DNA of 20,708 nt, from the NCBI GenBank assembly GCA_012522615.1, contig JAAYKB010000077.1, forward strand, positions 1 to 20,708, in the 5' to 3' direction. A model generated the notes under the pieces. It did not search any database. It had not been told where the DNA came from and saw only the letters and a list, made by a program, of their open reading frames with translations. The translations under genes and the position numbers were made by a program. Source of the stretch: Clostridiales bacterium (lineage in GTDB: Bacteria > Bacillota > Clostridia > Oscillospirales > Acutalibacteraceae). Below, one piece after another: positions 12,636 through 20,077 of the stretch (position 1 is the stretch's first letter; each line of letters begins with the position of its first letter).

Positions 12636-14538
12636 CGCCGTCACCGCCTTTTCGGCCGTCTTCGGCGCCGTCGTCCTTCCGGCTGCCGAGCCAGACAATC
12701 AGCACCGATATGTCGGAAGGGCTGACCCCGCTTATGCGGGACGCCTGTCCGATGCTTCTCGGCCTTATTTTCGATAGCTTCTCCTGTGCCTCCTTGCGAA
12801 GGCCGGTAATTTTGCTGTAATCGGTCTGCTCGGGCAGCAGCTTGTTTTCAAGTCTGCGCATCTCTTCAATGGCGGACTGCTGTCTGCGAATATATCCCTC
12901 GTATTTAAGCTCGACCTCCACCTGCTCGAGAACAAGCGGGTCAAGCTCGGGGCGGTCGGTATCCACCGGTTCGAGCTTTTTATAATCAAGCTGTGGGCGT
13001 CTTAACAAATCCTCCAGCCGGACCCCCGTTTTGGCCGGAGATGTTTCACATGAAACAAGAATGTCGTTGAGCTGTTTTGAGGGGGGCAGAACGGTTTGGC
13101 GCAGCCTGGCTCTCTCGGCCCGCTTCTCCTGCTGTCTTTTGCAGAAGCCTTCCCATCGGCGGTCGTCCACCAGTCCTATCTCTCTTCCTATCGGGGTCAG
13201 CCTTTCGTCCGCGTTGTCCTGCCGGAGTATAAGCCGGTATTCCGACCTTGAGGTCATCATGCGGTAGGGGTCGGTGCATCCCTTGGTCACAAGGTCGTCA
13301 ATCAGGGTCCCGATATAGCTCGAGGCCCGGTCGAGTATCATGGGCGGGCGGCCGAGCACCTTCAGCGCGGCGTTGATTCCGGCGACCAAGCCTTGCGCCG
13401 CCGCCTCCTCGTAGCCCGAAGTGCCGTTGAACTGCCCCGCCCCGTACAGCCCGGGTATTTCGAGAAATTCTAGTGTCGGGGCGAGCTGTAACGGGTCGCA
13501 GCAGTCGTATTCGATTGCGTAGGCCGAGCGCATCACCTTGGCATTTTCTAATCCGGGAACGGTGTGAAGAAATTCAAGCTGGACGTCGACCGGCAGGGAG
13601 GACGAAAGCCCCTGCAGGTACATCTCCTCGGTTCTAAGCCCGCACGGCTCGATAAATACCGGGTGTCTTTCCTTGTCGGCAAACCGGACAATCTTGTCCT
13701 CTATGCTCGGGCAGTAGCGGGTTCCTATACCGTGAATCTTGCCGCCGTAAAGGGGCGAGCGGTGCAGGTTCTTTTGTATGACCTCTTTTGTTTTTTCGCT
13801 TGTCCATGTAATGTGGCAGTCAACCCTGTTTTTAAGCCTATGCTTGGTTTCAAACGAAAAGGGGATTACCGGATCCTCTCCCTCCTGCTTTTCGGTTTTT
13901 GTAAAGTCGATGCTGGAGCGCAGGACGCGCGCGGGGGTTCCGGTCTTGAACCTCCGGAGCGCGATTCCCAGCCTTTCAAGCGACTGCGACAGGGTTCTTG
14001 CGGCAAACATGCCGTCGGGTCCCGAATCGTAGCTGACGTCGCCCACAAAGATTCTTCCTTTAAGATAGGTTCCGGACGCAATTATAACCGCCCGGGCGGA
14101 ATATTCGGCTTCCAGCAGGGTCAGCAGCCGCCACCCCTGTTTTGTGCGGTCAAGCCCCACCACCTCTGCCTGAACAATATCTAGTCCGGGGGTGGTTTCC
14201 AGCCTGTATTTCATGTAGCGCGAATATTCCCGCCTGTCAATCTGGGCGCGCAGGGAATGAACCGCCGGTCCCTTGCCGCGGTTGAGCATCCTCGACTGCA
14301 GCAGGTTGGCATCCGCCGCCAGTCCCATCTCTCCCCCCAGAGCGTCTATTTCACGGACAAGATGTCCCTTTGCCGTCCCTCCCACCGAGGGGTTGCAGGG
14401 CATATTGCCGATTGAATCGAGATTTATCGTGAATATGACGGTCGAGCATCCCAGACGGGCGGCCGCTAATGCGGCCTCGATACCGGCATGTCCCGCGCCG
14501 ATAACCGCGACGTCATATTCTCCCGCAAAGAATTTCAT
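12619..14538 (-). CDS. mnmG: tRNA uridine-34 5-carboxymethylaminomethyl modification enzyme MnmG (GidA)
   Basis: MnmG binds FAD and NADH and acts with MnmE to modify the wobble uridine of several tRNAs. The 639 residues include the N-terminal FAD-binding VIGAGHAGIEAALAAARLG (12-30), NPSVGGTAKGHLVREIDALGG, the insertion-domain GPKYCPS-like GTRYCPSIEDKI, and FNGTSGYEEAAAQGLVAGINAAL. The family body normally ends near ISVLIVWL; here a roughly 18-residue Gly/Asp-rich tail follows, whose last codons overlap rsmG. The ATG at 14536-14538 has AAAGGA about 10 nt upstream, and mnmE ends 27 nt before it, so the two partner enzymes are made from one transcript. A parS site is embedded in the codons for VSCET at 13042-13057. 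Confidence 0.96.
   Translation of the reverse strand: MKFFAGEYDVAVIGAGHAGIEAALAAARLGCSTVIFTINLDSIGNMPCNPSVGGTAKGHLVREIDALGGEMGLAADANLLQSRMLNRGKGPAVHSLRAQIDRREYSRYMKYRLETTPGLDIVQAEVVGLDRTKQGWRLLTLLEAEYSARAVIIASGTYLKGRIFVGDVSYDSGPDGMFAARTLSQSLERLGIALRRFKTGTPARVLRSSIDFTKTEKQEGEDPVIPFSFETKHRLKNRVDCHITWTSEKTKEVIQKNLHRSPLYGGKIHGIGTRYCPSIEDKIVRFADKERHPVFIEPCGLRTEEMYLQGLSSSLPVDVQLEFLHTVPGLENAKVMRSAYAIEYDCCDPLQLAPTLEFLEIPGLYGAGQFNGTSGYEEAAAQGLVAGINAALKVLGRPPMILDRASSYIGTLIDDLVTKGCTDPYRMMTSRSEYRLILRQDNADERLTPIGREIGLVDDRRWEGFCKRQQEKRAERARLRQTVLPPSKQLNDILVSCETSPAKTGVRLEDLLRRPQLDYKKLEPVDTDRPELDPLVLEQVEVELKYEGYIRRQQSAIEEMRRLENKLLPEQTDYSKITGLRKEAQEKLSKIRPRSIGQASRISGVSPSDISVLIVWLGSRKDDGAEDGRKGGDGDGRDD
13042..13057. 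promoter_or_regulatory. parS centromere site inside mnmG
   Basis: The plus strand reads TGTTTCACATGAAACA, the exact reverse complement of the parS at 10860-10875, so both are the same 16-bp sequence in opposite orientation 2.18 kb apart. It differs from the consensus at one central base. It lies in codons for V-S-C-E-T in a non-catalytic part of MnmG. Confidence 0.9.
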
Positions 14539-14565
14539 ATATCCATGTCCTTTCCGGCAGGCTTA

Positions 14566-15933
14566 TCATTTTCCGACACAGAACCTTTCGAACACCTTGT
14601 CAACCACGGCCTCGGTGGCCCGCTCCCCGGTCAGCTCGAGAAGGGCGCCGATCGCCCCGTCAATGCTGACTCCGACAGCGTCAAGGGTGTATCCCATATC
14701 CAGTGCCTCGATTGCCTCATTCACACACTCGAGACACCTTTTTGCGCAGTCGCGCTGCCTTTCTGTCGCAAGAAGCGGCTCTGATTCGTTCAGGGCCGCC
14801 ACCCCGGTGACCTCGCGCACGGCCTGTTCAAGCTGTTCGAGTCCCTCTCCCTTTTGGGCCGATATTATTACCGTGTGTTTAAATAGGTTTTGTATATACT
14901 CTTCGTTGATGTTGATTCCGATGTCCGCCTTGTTGATAACCGCAATCGAGGGCTGTCCGGCGGCTGCCTTTGCCAGCGCCATGTCGTCGTCGTTTAGCTG
15001 CTCGGCGCCGTCAAACACCGCAAGAACCAGCTCGGCCCGTTCCATCCTCTCGCGGGCGCGCCGCACCCCTATACTTTCCACCTCGTCACTGGTCTCCCTC
15101 TGCCCCGCGGTGTCCGCCAGCCGCAGAACAATGTCCCCGAGCCGGATGGTATCCTCGACAATATCCCGGGTTGTTCCGGCAACCGAGGTCACTATGCTGC
15201 GCTCATATCCGGCAAGCAGGTTCATCAGGGTCGATTTTCCCACGTTGGGTCTGCCCACAATCACGGTGTCGATACCCTCGCGCACCACCCTGCCGGCGTC
15301 ATAGTTTTTCAGCAGTCCGCCAAGGGCAAGCCTTGCGTTTTGCAGGATTTCTTTAAGGGCGGCGGGCTGAAGCTCCGGAATATCGTCGTCGGGATAGTCG
15401 ACAAAGGCCGACAGGTTTGCCGCCGCCGTGGTCAGCTCGTCGAGCACCCCTCTCATCTTGCGGTAGAGGGCGCCCTCCCTTGCCGCCAGCGCGGTTTTTG
15501 CCGCCATCCTGCCGTTGGCGGCTATGATATCCATGACCGCCTCGGCCCCCGTCAAATCCAGATTTCCGTTGACAAAGGCGCGTTTTGTAAACTCGCCCGG
15601 TTCGGCGGGTCTCGCCCCCGCATCGATAGCCGCCCTCAGGGTCCGCTGCAGAAGATACAGCCCGCCGTGGCAGGTCAGCTCGACCACGTCCTCGCCGGTA
15701 TAGCTGTGGGGCGCACGAAAAACCAGGGCAACACATTCGTCAATATCCCCGTCGGCGTCATAAACCCATCCATAAAGCGCCGTGTAGCCCGGCGTTTTTT
15801 CAAGCGAACGGGTTTTTGAACGCGGGCGGAATATTTTTGAGGCGATTTCAACCGCCCCGTCGCCCGACAGGCGCACCATGCCTATTCCGGCGGGCGCCGG
15901 CGCCGTGGATATTGCTGCGATTACCCTGCTCAT
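14566..15933 (-). CDS. mnmE: tRNA uridine-34 modification GTPase MnmE (TrmE)
   Basis: MnmE is a potassium-activated GTPase that works with MnmG on the tRNA wobble uridine. The 455 residues contain the N-terminal folate-binding domain (APAPAGIGMVRLSG; HSYTGEDVVELTCHGG), a helical domain, and an inserted G domain with G1 GRPNVGKS (227-234), G2 GTTRD (253-257), G3 DTAG (274-277) and G4 NKAD. It ends with the required C-terminal CVGK (452-455), whose Cys is the conserved functional residue. The ATG at 15931-15933 has AAAGGGG about 10 nt upstream. In most Firmicutes jag/khpB precedes it; here the neighbour is yebC, separated by a palindromic repeat. Confidence 0.97.
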   Translation of the reverse strand: MSRVIAAISTAPAPAGIGMVRLSGDGAVEIASKIFRPRSKTRSLEKTPGYTALYGWVYDADGDIDECVALVFRAPHSYTGEDVVELTCHGGLYLLQRTLRAAIDAGARPAEPGEFTKRAFVNGNLDLTGAEAVMDIIAANGRMAAKTALAAREGALYRKMRGVLDELTTAAANLSAFVDYPDDDIPELQPAALKEILQNARLALGGLLKNYDAGRVVREGIDTVIVGRPNVGKSTLMNLLAGYERSIVTSVAGTTRDIVEDTIRLGDIVLRLADTAGQRETSDEVESIGVRRARERMERAELVLAVFDGAEQLNDDDMALAKAAAGQPSIAVINKADIGININEEYIQNLFKHTVIISAQKGEGLEQLEQAVREVTGVAALNESEPLLATERQRDCAKRCLECVNEAIEALDMGYTLDAVGVSIDGAIGALLELTGERATEAVVDKVFERFCVGK

Positions 15934-15967
15934 TTTCTGTCAGCCCCTTTCGATTAGGAGTTAGTTG

Positions 15968-16046
15968 CTAGGCACTGGGTTTTAGGAAGTAGGAATAGGG
16001 GTTAGGGCTTTCCCCTAACCCCTAACCTCTAAAACTTAGTGCCTAG
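15968..16046. repeat. Imperfect 79-nt inverted repeat (MITE- or REP-like) abutting the yebC stop
   Basis: The left arm (15968-16007, 40 nt) and right arm (16013-16046, 34 nt) begin and end with CTAGGCACT/AGTGCCTAG and pair through GTTTTAG and TAGGGGTTAGGG blocks, with a six-base length difference and a 5-nt loop. The TAG stop of yebC is part of the right tip. TTAGG-type short repeats also occur just outside the left arm. No T-tract follows on either strand, so it is not a standard terminator. A small mobile or palindromic repeat is the likeliest reading. Confidence 0.7.
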
Positions 16047-16774
16047 AGCGGCTGGTCCCAGTTGTGCCATACGTTCTGCACATCGTCGTTGTCCTCAAGC
16101 ATGTCAAGCAGCTTTTCCATCTTGACAACCAGTTCGGGGTCGTCAATGGTGTTATAAACGTCGGGAAGCTGCTCCACCTCCGCCGAAGCAAAGGAATATC
16201 CCTTAGCTTCAAGGGCGTCGCGGACGGCGGCAAAATCCTCCGGCTCGGTCTGTATCTCAAAGGCCTCGCCGTCCGCCGAAAAGTCGGAGGCCCCCGCCTC
16301 GAGGGCATCCTCTATGACCTTGTCCTCTTCCAACCCTTGGTTCTCTATTACAAGCACGCCTTTTTTCTTGAAAAGGTACCCTACGCAGCCGGTGGTGCCG
16401 AGGTTGCCGCCGCACTTGTCAAAATAGTGGCGCAAATCCCCCGCCGTGCGGTTGCGGTTGTCGGTCAGGGTTTCGACAATAACCGCTATTCCGCCCGGGC
16501 CGTAGCCCTCGTACTGTATGGCTTCGTAGTTGTCGGTGCTTGAATCGCCGACCGCCTTTTTTATGATGCGTTCGATATTTTCGTTGGGGACGTTATTTGC
16601 CTTTGCCTTGGCGATACAGTCCTTCAGCTTTGAGTTGCTGGCGGGATCGCCCCCTCCGCCCTCCTTGACAGCCACGGCAATCTCACGCCCGATTTTTGTG
16701 AAAATTTTTGCCCTTTGACTGTCGGTTTTCTCCTTCTTGCGTTTTATGTTGCTCCATTTGGAATGTCCTGACAT
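16043..16774 (-). CDS. yebC: YebC/PmpR family (TACO1-like) protein
   Basis: The family was long annotated as a transcription regulator. Related bacterial and mitochondrial proteins are now linked to translation, relieving ribosome stalls at proline-rich stretches. The 243 residues start with the family hallmark MSGHSKWSNIKRKKEKTDSQRAKIF, then show ASNSKLKDCIAKAKANNVPNENIERIIKKA, YEGYGPGGIAVIVETLTDN, and NLGTTGCVGYLFKKKGV. Three domains and the length are as expected. The ATG at 16772-16774 has AAGGAG 10 nt upstream. The last residues (VWHNWDQPL) run directly into an inverted repeat that supplies the stop codon. Confidence 0.95.
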   Translation of the reverse strand: MSGHSKWSNIKRKKEKTDSQRAKIFTKIGREIAVAVKEGGGGDPASNSKLKDCIAKAKANNVPNENIERIIKKAVGDSSTDNYEAIQYEGYGPGGIAVIVETLTDNRNRTAGDLRHYFDKCGGNLGTTGCVGYLFKKKGVLVIENQGLEEDKVIEDALEAGASDFSADGEAFEIQTEPEDFAAVRDALEAKGYSFASAEVEQLPDVYNTIDDPELVVKMEKLLDMLEDNDDVQNVWHNWDQPL

Positions 16775-16817
16775 AAAAGAATTTCTCCTTTTTATATGTT
16801 TGACTATATTTTAACTT

Positions 16818-17381
16818 TTACCTGTTTTCCTGTCTTTTTCTCACAGAGCGTTTGGGCCTTCGCGGCTTCTGATCCTCCGTCGTATCATAGGCATCTTTAA
16901 AGATAGGGTCGCCCGAAAGGTCATAGCCGTGCTTGCCCTTGTCGGCAAGGGCGGCGGCCTTGTCGGCGAAGTGTTCGGCAAGCCATCCCGCCAGCATAAA
17001 TACCGGCACCACCGCGATGCCGATATGCCGCCAGATCAGCTTGGCTGTGCTGAGGCCGGTATCGCCGTAGCTGTTGACCTGAACCGGAAATGCCCTGCCT
17101 AAATCAAGCGCAACCATAAGCATGATTGCCGCCGCCACAACGCCGATAATGATTCCGATATACCGCCTGCGTCTCAGCGCCGCGAACACAACCGCCCCAA
17201 TTAGCATGGCGGCGGCCGCGACAACAAGCGGGATAACACTGTAAACCTCTTCCGGCCGGCCGGCATTAATCGCCTTGGCGTTGTTGGAGGAAATCCCTAT
17301 CACCGCCATGGTCTGGAAAAAGAGATAGACGACAAGTGCCGCCCACATCAGGGTTTTTGAAATAACCGCGATAGCTCGCAC
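16818..17381 (-). CDS. Unrecognised four-helix membrane protein
   Basis: I do not recognise a family. The start is most likely the GTG at 17379-17381, with AAAGGAG 8 nt upstream, giving 187 residues beginning MRAIAVISKTLMW. The in-frame codons before it have no ribosome site. Four hydrophobic segments are visible: around AVISKTLMWAALVVYLFFQ, VIPLVVAAAAMLIGAVVFAAL, IGIIIGVVAAAIMLMVAL and IGIAVVPVFMLAGWLA. RRRR follows the second, suggesting a cytoplasmic loop. A roughly 45-residue charged C-terminal tail ends KPRRPKRSVRKRQENR. It lies 79 nt after gyrA and 43 nt before yebC on the same strand. A 7-bp hairpin (GCCATAA/TTATGGC, 17406-17426) lies in its leader. Confidence 0.75.
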   Translation of the reverse strand: MRAIAVISKTLMWAALVVYLFFQTMAVIGISSNNAKAINAGRPEEVYSVIPLVVAAAAMLIGAVVFAALRRRRYIGIIIGVVAAAIMLMVALDLGRAFPVQVNSYGDTGLSTAKLIWRHIGIAVVPVFMLAGWLAEHFADKAAALADKGKHGYDLSGDPIFKDAYDTTEDQKPRRPKRSVRKRQENR

Positions 17382-17460
17382 GGTGTTTGCTCCTTTCGGC
17401 TGTCGGCCATAAAAGCTTGTTATGGCGGGCTGCAAACATTATTTGCAAAATTGAAGGAGT

Positions 17461-20007
17461 TTATCCCTCGTCTTCTTCGGGCTGCTCGGTTTCGTCCGGT
17501 TCTTCCTGCCCGATCTCTTCCGGCTCTTGGTCTTGGCAGCGAATCAGCTCGGGGGTTTCCCCGTTTTCTTCGTCTTCCTCCTGCGGGGCGCGGGCGAGGG
17601 ACACGATACGCGCGCCCTCCTCAAGCCGCATTATAATAACCCCTTTCGACGGGCGATGGCAAAGGCGGATTTCGCTTGCTGCCATGCGGATGATGATGCC
17701 GTCCGAGGCAATCAGGATAATATCGTCGCTCGGGTCCACAACCTTGATGGCGGCGACGTCGCCGAACTGATTGGTATGATAGTTTATCAGTCCCTTGCCG
17801 CCGCGCGACTGTATGCGGTAATCGCTAAGCTCGCTTAGTCTGCCGAAGCCGGTCTCGGAAACCGTCAGCAACAGCCCGTTTTCACGGCATACCGACATGC
17901 CTATAACCTCGTCGTCCTCCTCAAGGGTTATGGCTTTTACGCCGCGCGCCGTTCTTCCGATTACCCGGGCGTCGTTTTCATCAAAGCGAATCGCCTTGCC
18001 CTTGCGGGTGCCGACAACCAGCGACTGGTAGCCGTCGGTCATGCGAACCCATGCCAGCTCGTAGCCCTCGTCAAGGTCAATCGCGATAAGTCCGCTCTTG
18101 CGCGCGCTGGAATATGCCGAAAGCCGGGTGCGCTTGATTATTCCCTTGCGGGTGACCATGCAAAGATATTTGTCGCCCTCAAATTCCGAAACCCGAATCA
18201 TGGCGGTGACCTTTTCCTCGGGCGAAAGGGGCAGCAGGTTCACCACATTGATGCCCTTGGCGGTACGTCCTCCCTCGGGCACCTCATAGCATTTCAGGCG
18301 GTATACCCGTCCGGTTGAGGTGAAGAACATCACATAGTCGTGGCTGGAGCAGATGAACATGGTCTCGGCGAAATCCTCGTCCCGTGTGGTCATGCCCATG
18401 ATGCCCCGTCCGCCGCGGCGCTGCGATTTATATACGTCCACCGACTGACGTTTGATATACCCGAAATGGGTCATGGTAAGCACGCAGTCCTCGACCGGAA
18501 TCAAATCCTCGATATCGACTTCGCCCGAAACGGCCGAGATCTCGGTGCGGCGGTCGTCCCCGTATTTGTCCCGCATTTTAAGGCACTCGTCCTTGACAAT
18601 CCCGCGAATCTTCCGCTCGTCCGCAAGAATAGACTCTAGCTCGGCAATCTTCAGACGCAGCTCCGCCAGCTCGTCCTCTATCTTCTGTCTTTCAAGCCCC
18701 GCGAGCTGTCCGAGGCGCATCTTTACAATGGCGTCGGCCTGTATCTCGTCAAAGGAAAACCGCTCCATCAGCCTTTCCTTGGCCACCGGAATATCGTGGG
18801 AGGAACGGATGATGTTTATGACCTCGTCGATAAAATCGCTGGCCGTCTTGAGGGCCTCCCAGATATGGGCGCGCTCCTTTGCCTTGCGAAGATCAAACAT
18901 GGTGCGGCGGGTGATGACCTCGCACTGGAATTTGATATATTCCTCGAGCATCTGCTTGAGGTTGAGCACCCGGGGCACCCCGCCGACCAACGCCAGCATT
19001 ATAACCCCGAAGGTTGTCTGCATCTGGGTGTAGGAATAAAGCTGATTGAGCACAACCTGAGGGTTGGCGTCGCGCTTGAGCTCGATTACAACCCTCATGC
19101 CCTCGCGGCTTGAATGGTCGACAACGTCGGCAATCCCGTCTATACGCTTTTCGTCCGAAAGCTCTATGATAGACTTGACAAGGTTCAGCTTGTTCACCTG
19201 ATATGGAATCTCGGAAATAACAATCCTGAAGCGGCCGTTTTGGTACTCCTCAACCTCGGCGCGGGCGCGGACAATTATCCTGCCGCGTCCCGTAGCGTAG
19301 GCCGCGCGGATGCCCGCGTATCCCATGATAACCCCGCCGGTCGGGAAATCGGGCCCTTTTATGACCTCCATGATTTCGGGCAGGGAGGCGTCGGGGTCGT
19401 CGATAAGCAGGCAGATGCCGTCAACCACCTCGCGCAGGTTGTGGGGAGGGATGTTGGTCGCCATGCCGACGGCGATACCCGTAGAGCCGTTGACCAAAAG
19501 GTTCGGGAAACGCGACGGCAGGACAACCGGCTCCTTGAGACGGTCGTCATAGTTGCTTGTAAAATCGACCGTTTCCTTTTCTATATCGGCAAGCATGTCA
19601 AGAGACATCTTGCTCATTCGGGCTTCGGTGTAACGATAGGCGGCGGCGGGATGCCCGTCAATCGAACCGAAGTTGCCGTGACCGTCAACCAGAGGATAGC
19701 GCAGAGAGAAATCCTGCGCCATACGCACCATCGCGTCGTAGACCGAGGCGTCGCCGTGCGGGTGGTAGCGTCCCAAAACCGAACCCACCGTGTCGGCGCA
19801 TTTGCGGTACGCCTTGTCGGGGGTCAGGCTGTTCTCGTGCATTGTGTAGAGTATGCGGCGATGTACGGGCTTGAGTCCGTCGCGCACATCGGGAAGGGCG
19901 CGCGCCACGATAACCGACATCGAATAGTCGAGAAAGCTCTTTTTCATCTCCTTCTCGAGGTCTACCCCGACCACTCTGGCTTTTTCGTTTATCATCTGCT
20001 CGTCCAT
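17461..20007 (-). CDS. gyrA: DNA gyrase subunit A
   Basis: GyrA is the DNA-breaking and rejoining subunit of gyrase, which introduces negative supercoils. I start it at the ATG at 20005-20007 (MDEQMINEKA, 848 residues). AAAGGA lies 13 nt upstream of it, rather long, but the alternative ATG at 20019 is only one base from that site. The catalytic tyrosine is Y126 in AAAYRYTEARM. The quinolone-determining region reads HPHGDASVYDAMVRM, so A87 occupies the position of E. coli Ser83 and D91 that of Asp87. The GyrA-box QRRGGRG is present, which separates it from ParC and supports DNA wrapping. The last 40 or so residues are strongly acidic (for example PEEIGQEEPDETEQPEEDEG). gyrB is not in the window. 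Confidence 0.97.
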   Translation of the reverse strand: MDEQMINEKARVVGVDLEKEMKKSFLDYSMSVIVARALPDVRDGLKPVHRRILYTMHENSLTPDKAYRKCADTVGSVLGRYHPHGDASVYDAMVRMAQDFSLRYPLVDGHGNFGSIDGHPAAAYRYTEARMSKMSLDMLADIEKETVDFTSNYDDRLKEPVVLPSRFPNLLVNGSTGIAVGMATNIPPHNLREVVDGICLLIDDPDASLPEIMEVIKGPDFPTGGVIMGYAGIRAAYATGRGRIIVRARAEVEEYQNGRFRIVISEIPYQVNKLNLVKSIIELSDEKRIDGIADVVDHSSREGMRVVIELKRDANPQVVLNQLYSYTQMQTTFGVIMLALVGGVPRVLNLKQMLEEYIKFQCEVITRRTMFDLRKAKERAHIWEALKTASDFIDEVINIIRSSHDIPVAKERLMERFSFDEIQADAIVKMRLGQLAGLERQKIEDELAELRLKIAELESILADERKIRGIVKDECLKMRDKYGDDRRTEISAVSGEVDIEDLIPVEDCVLTMTHFGYIKRQSVDVYKSQRRGGRGIMGMTTRDEDFAETMFICSSHDYVMFFTSTGRVYRLKCYEVPEGGRTAKGINVVNLLPLSPEEKVTAMIRVSEFEGDKYLCMVTRKGIIKRTRLSAYSSARKSGLIAIDLDEGYELAWVRMTDGYQSLVVGTRKGKAIRFDENDARVIGRTARGVKAITLEEDDEVIGMSVCRENGLLLTVSETGFGRLSELSDYRIQSRGGKGLINYHTNQFGDVAAIKVVDPSDDIILIASDGIIIRMAASEIRLCHRPSKGVIIMRLEEGARIVSLARAPQEEDEENGETPELIRCQDQEPEEIGQEEPDETEQPEEDEG

Positions 20008-20030
20008 TTTATGAACCATGTCCTTTCTGG

Positions 20031-20055
20031 GGTTTATGCCCTGCGGACATAAACC
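20031..20055 (-). repeat. Hairpin in the gyrA leader
   Basis: GGTTTATG (20031-20038) pairs with CATAAACC (20048-20055), with two further C-G pairs inside and a three-base loop. It lies immediately upstream of the gyrA Shine-Dalgarno (20022-20027) in the 70-nt gap after the YcxB-like gene. Supercoiling-linked or translational control is conceivable but only inferred. Confidence 0.4.
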
Positions 20056-20077
20056 AAACTAAAAAGTGGTTTTTCAC

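Noticed and set aside
14273..15304. 343-codon plus-strand frame across the mnmG-mnmE junction
   Set aside because: Serine/arginine-rich antisense shadow of two certain genes; no start context and no domain-like pattern.
20008..20019. gyrA start at the ATG at 20017-20019
   Set aside because: The AAAGGA sequence is only one base from this codon, too close for initiation; the ATG four codons later better fits the family N-terminus.
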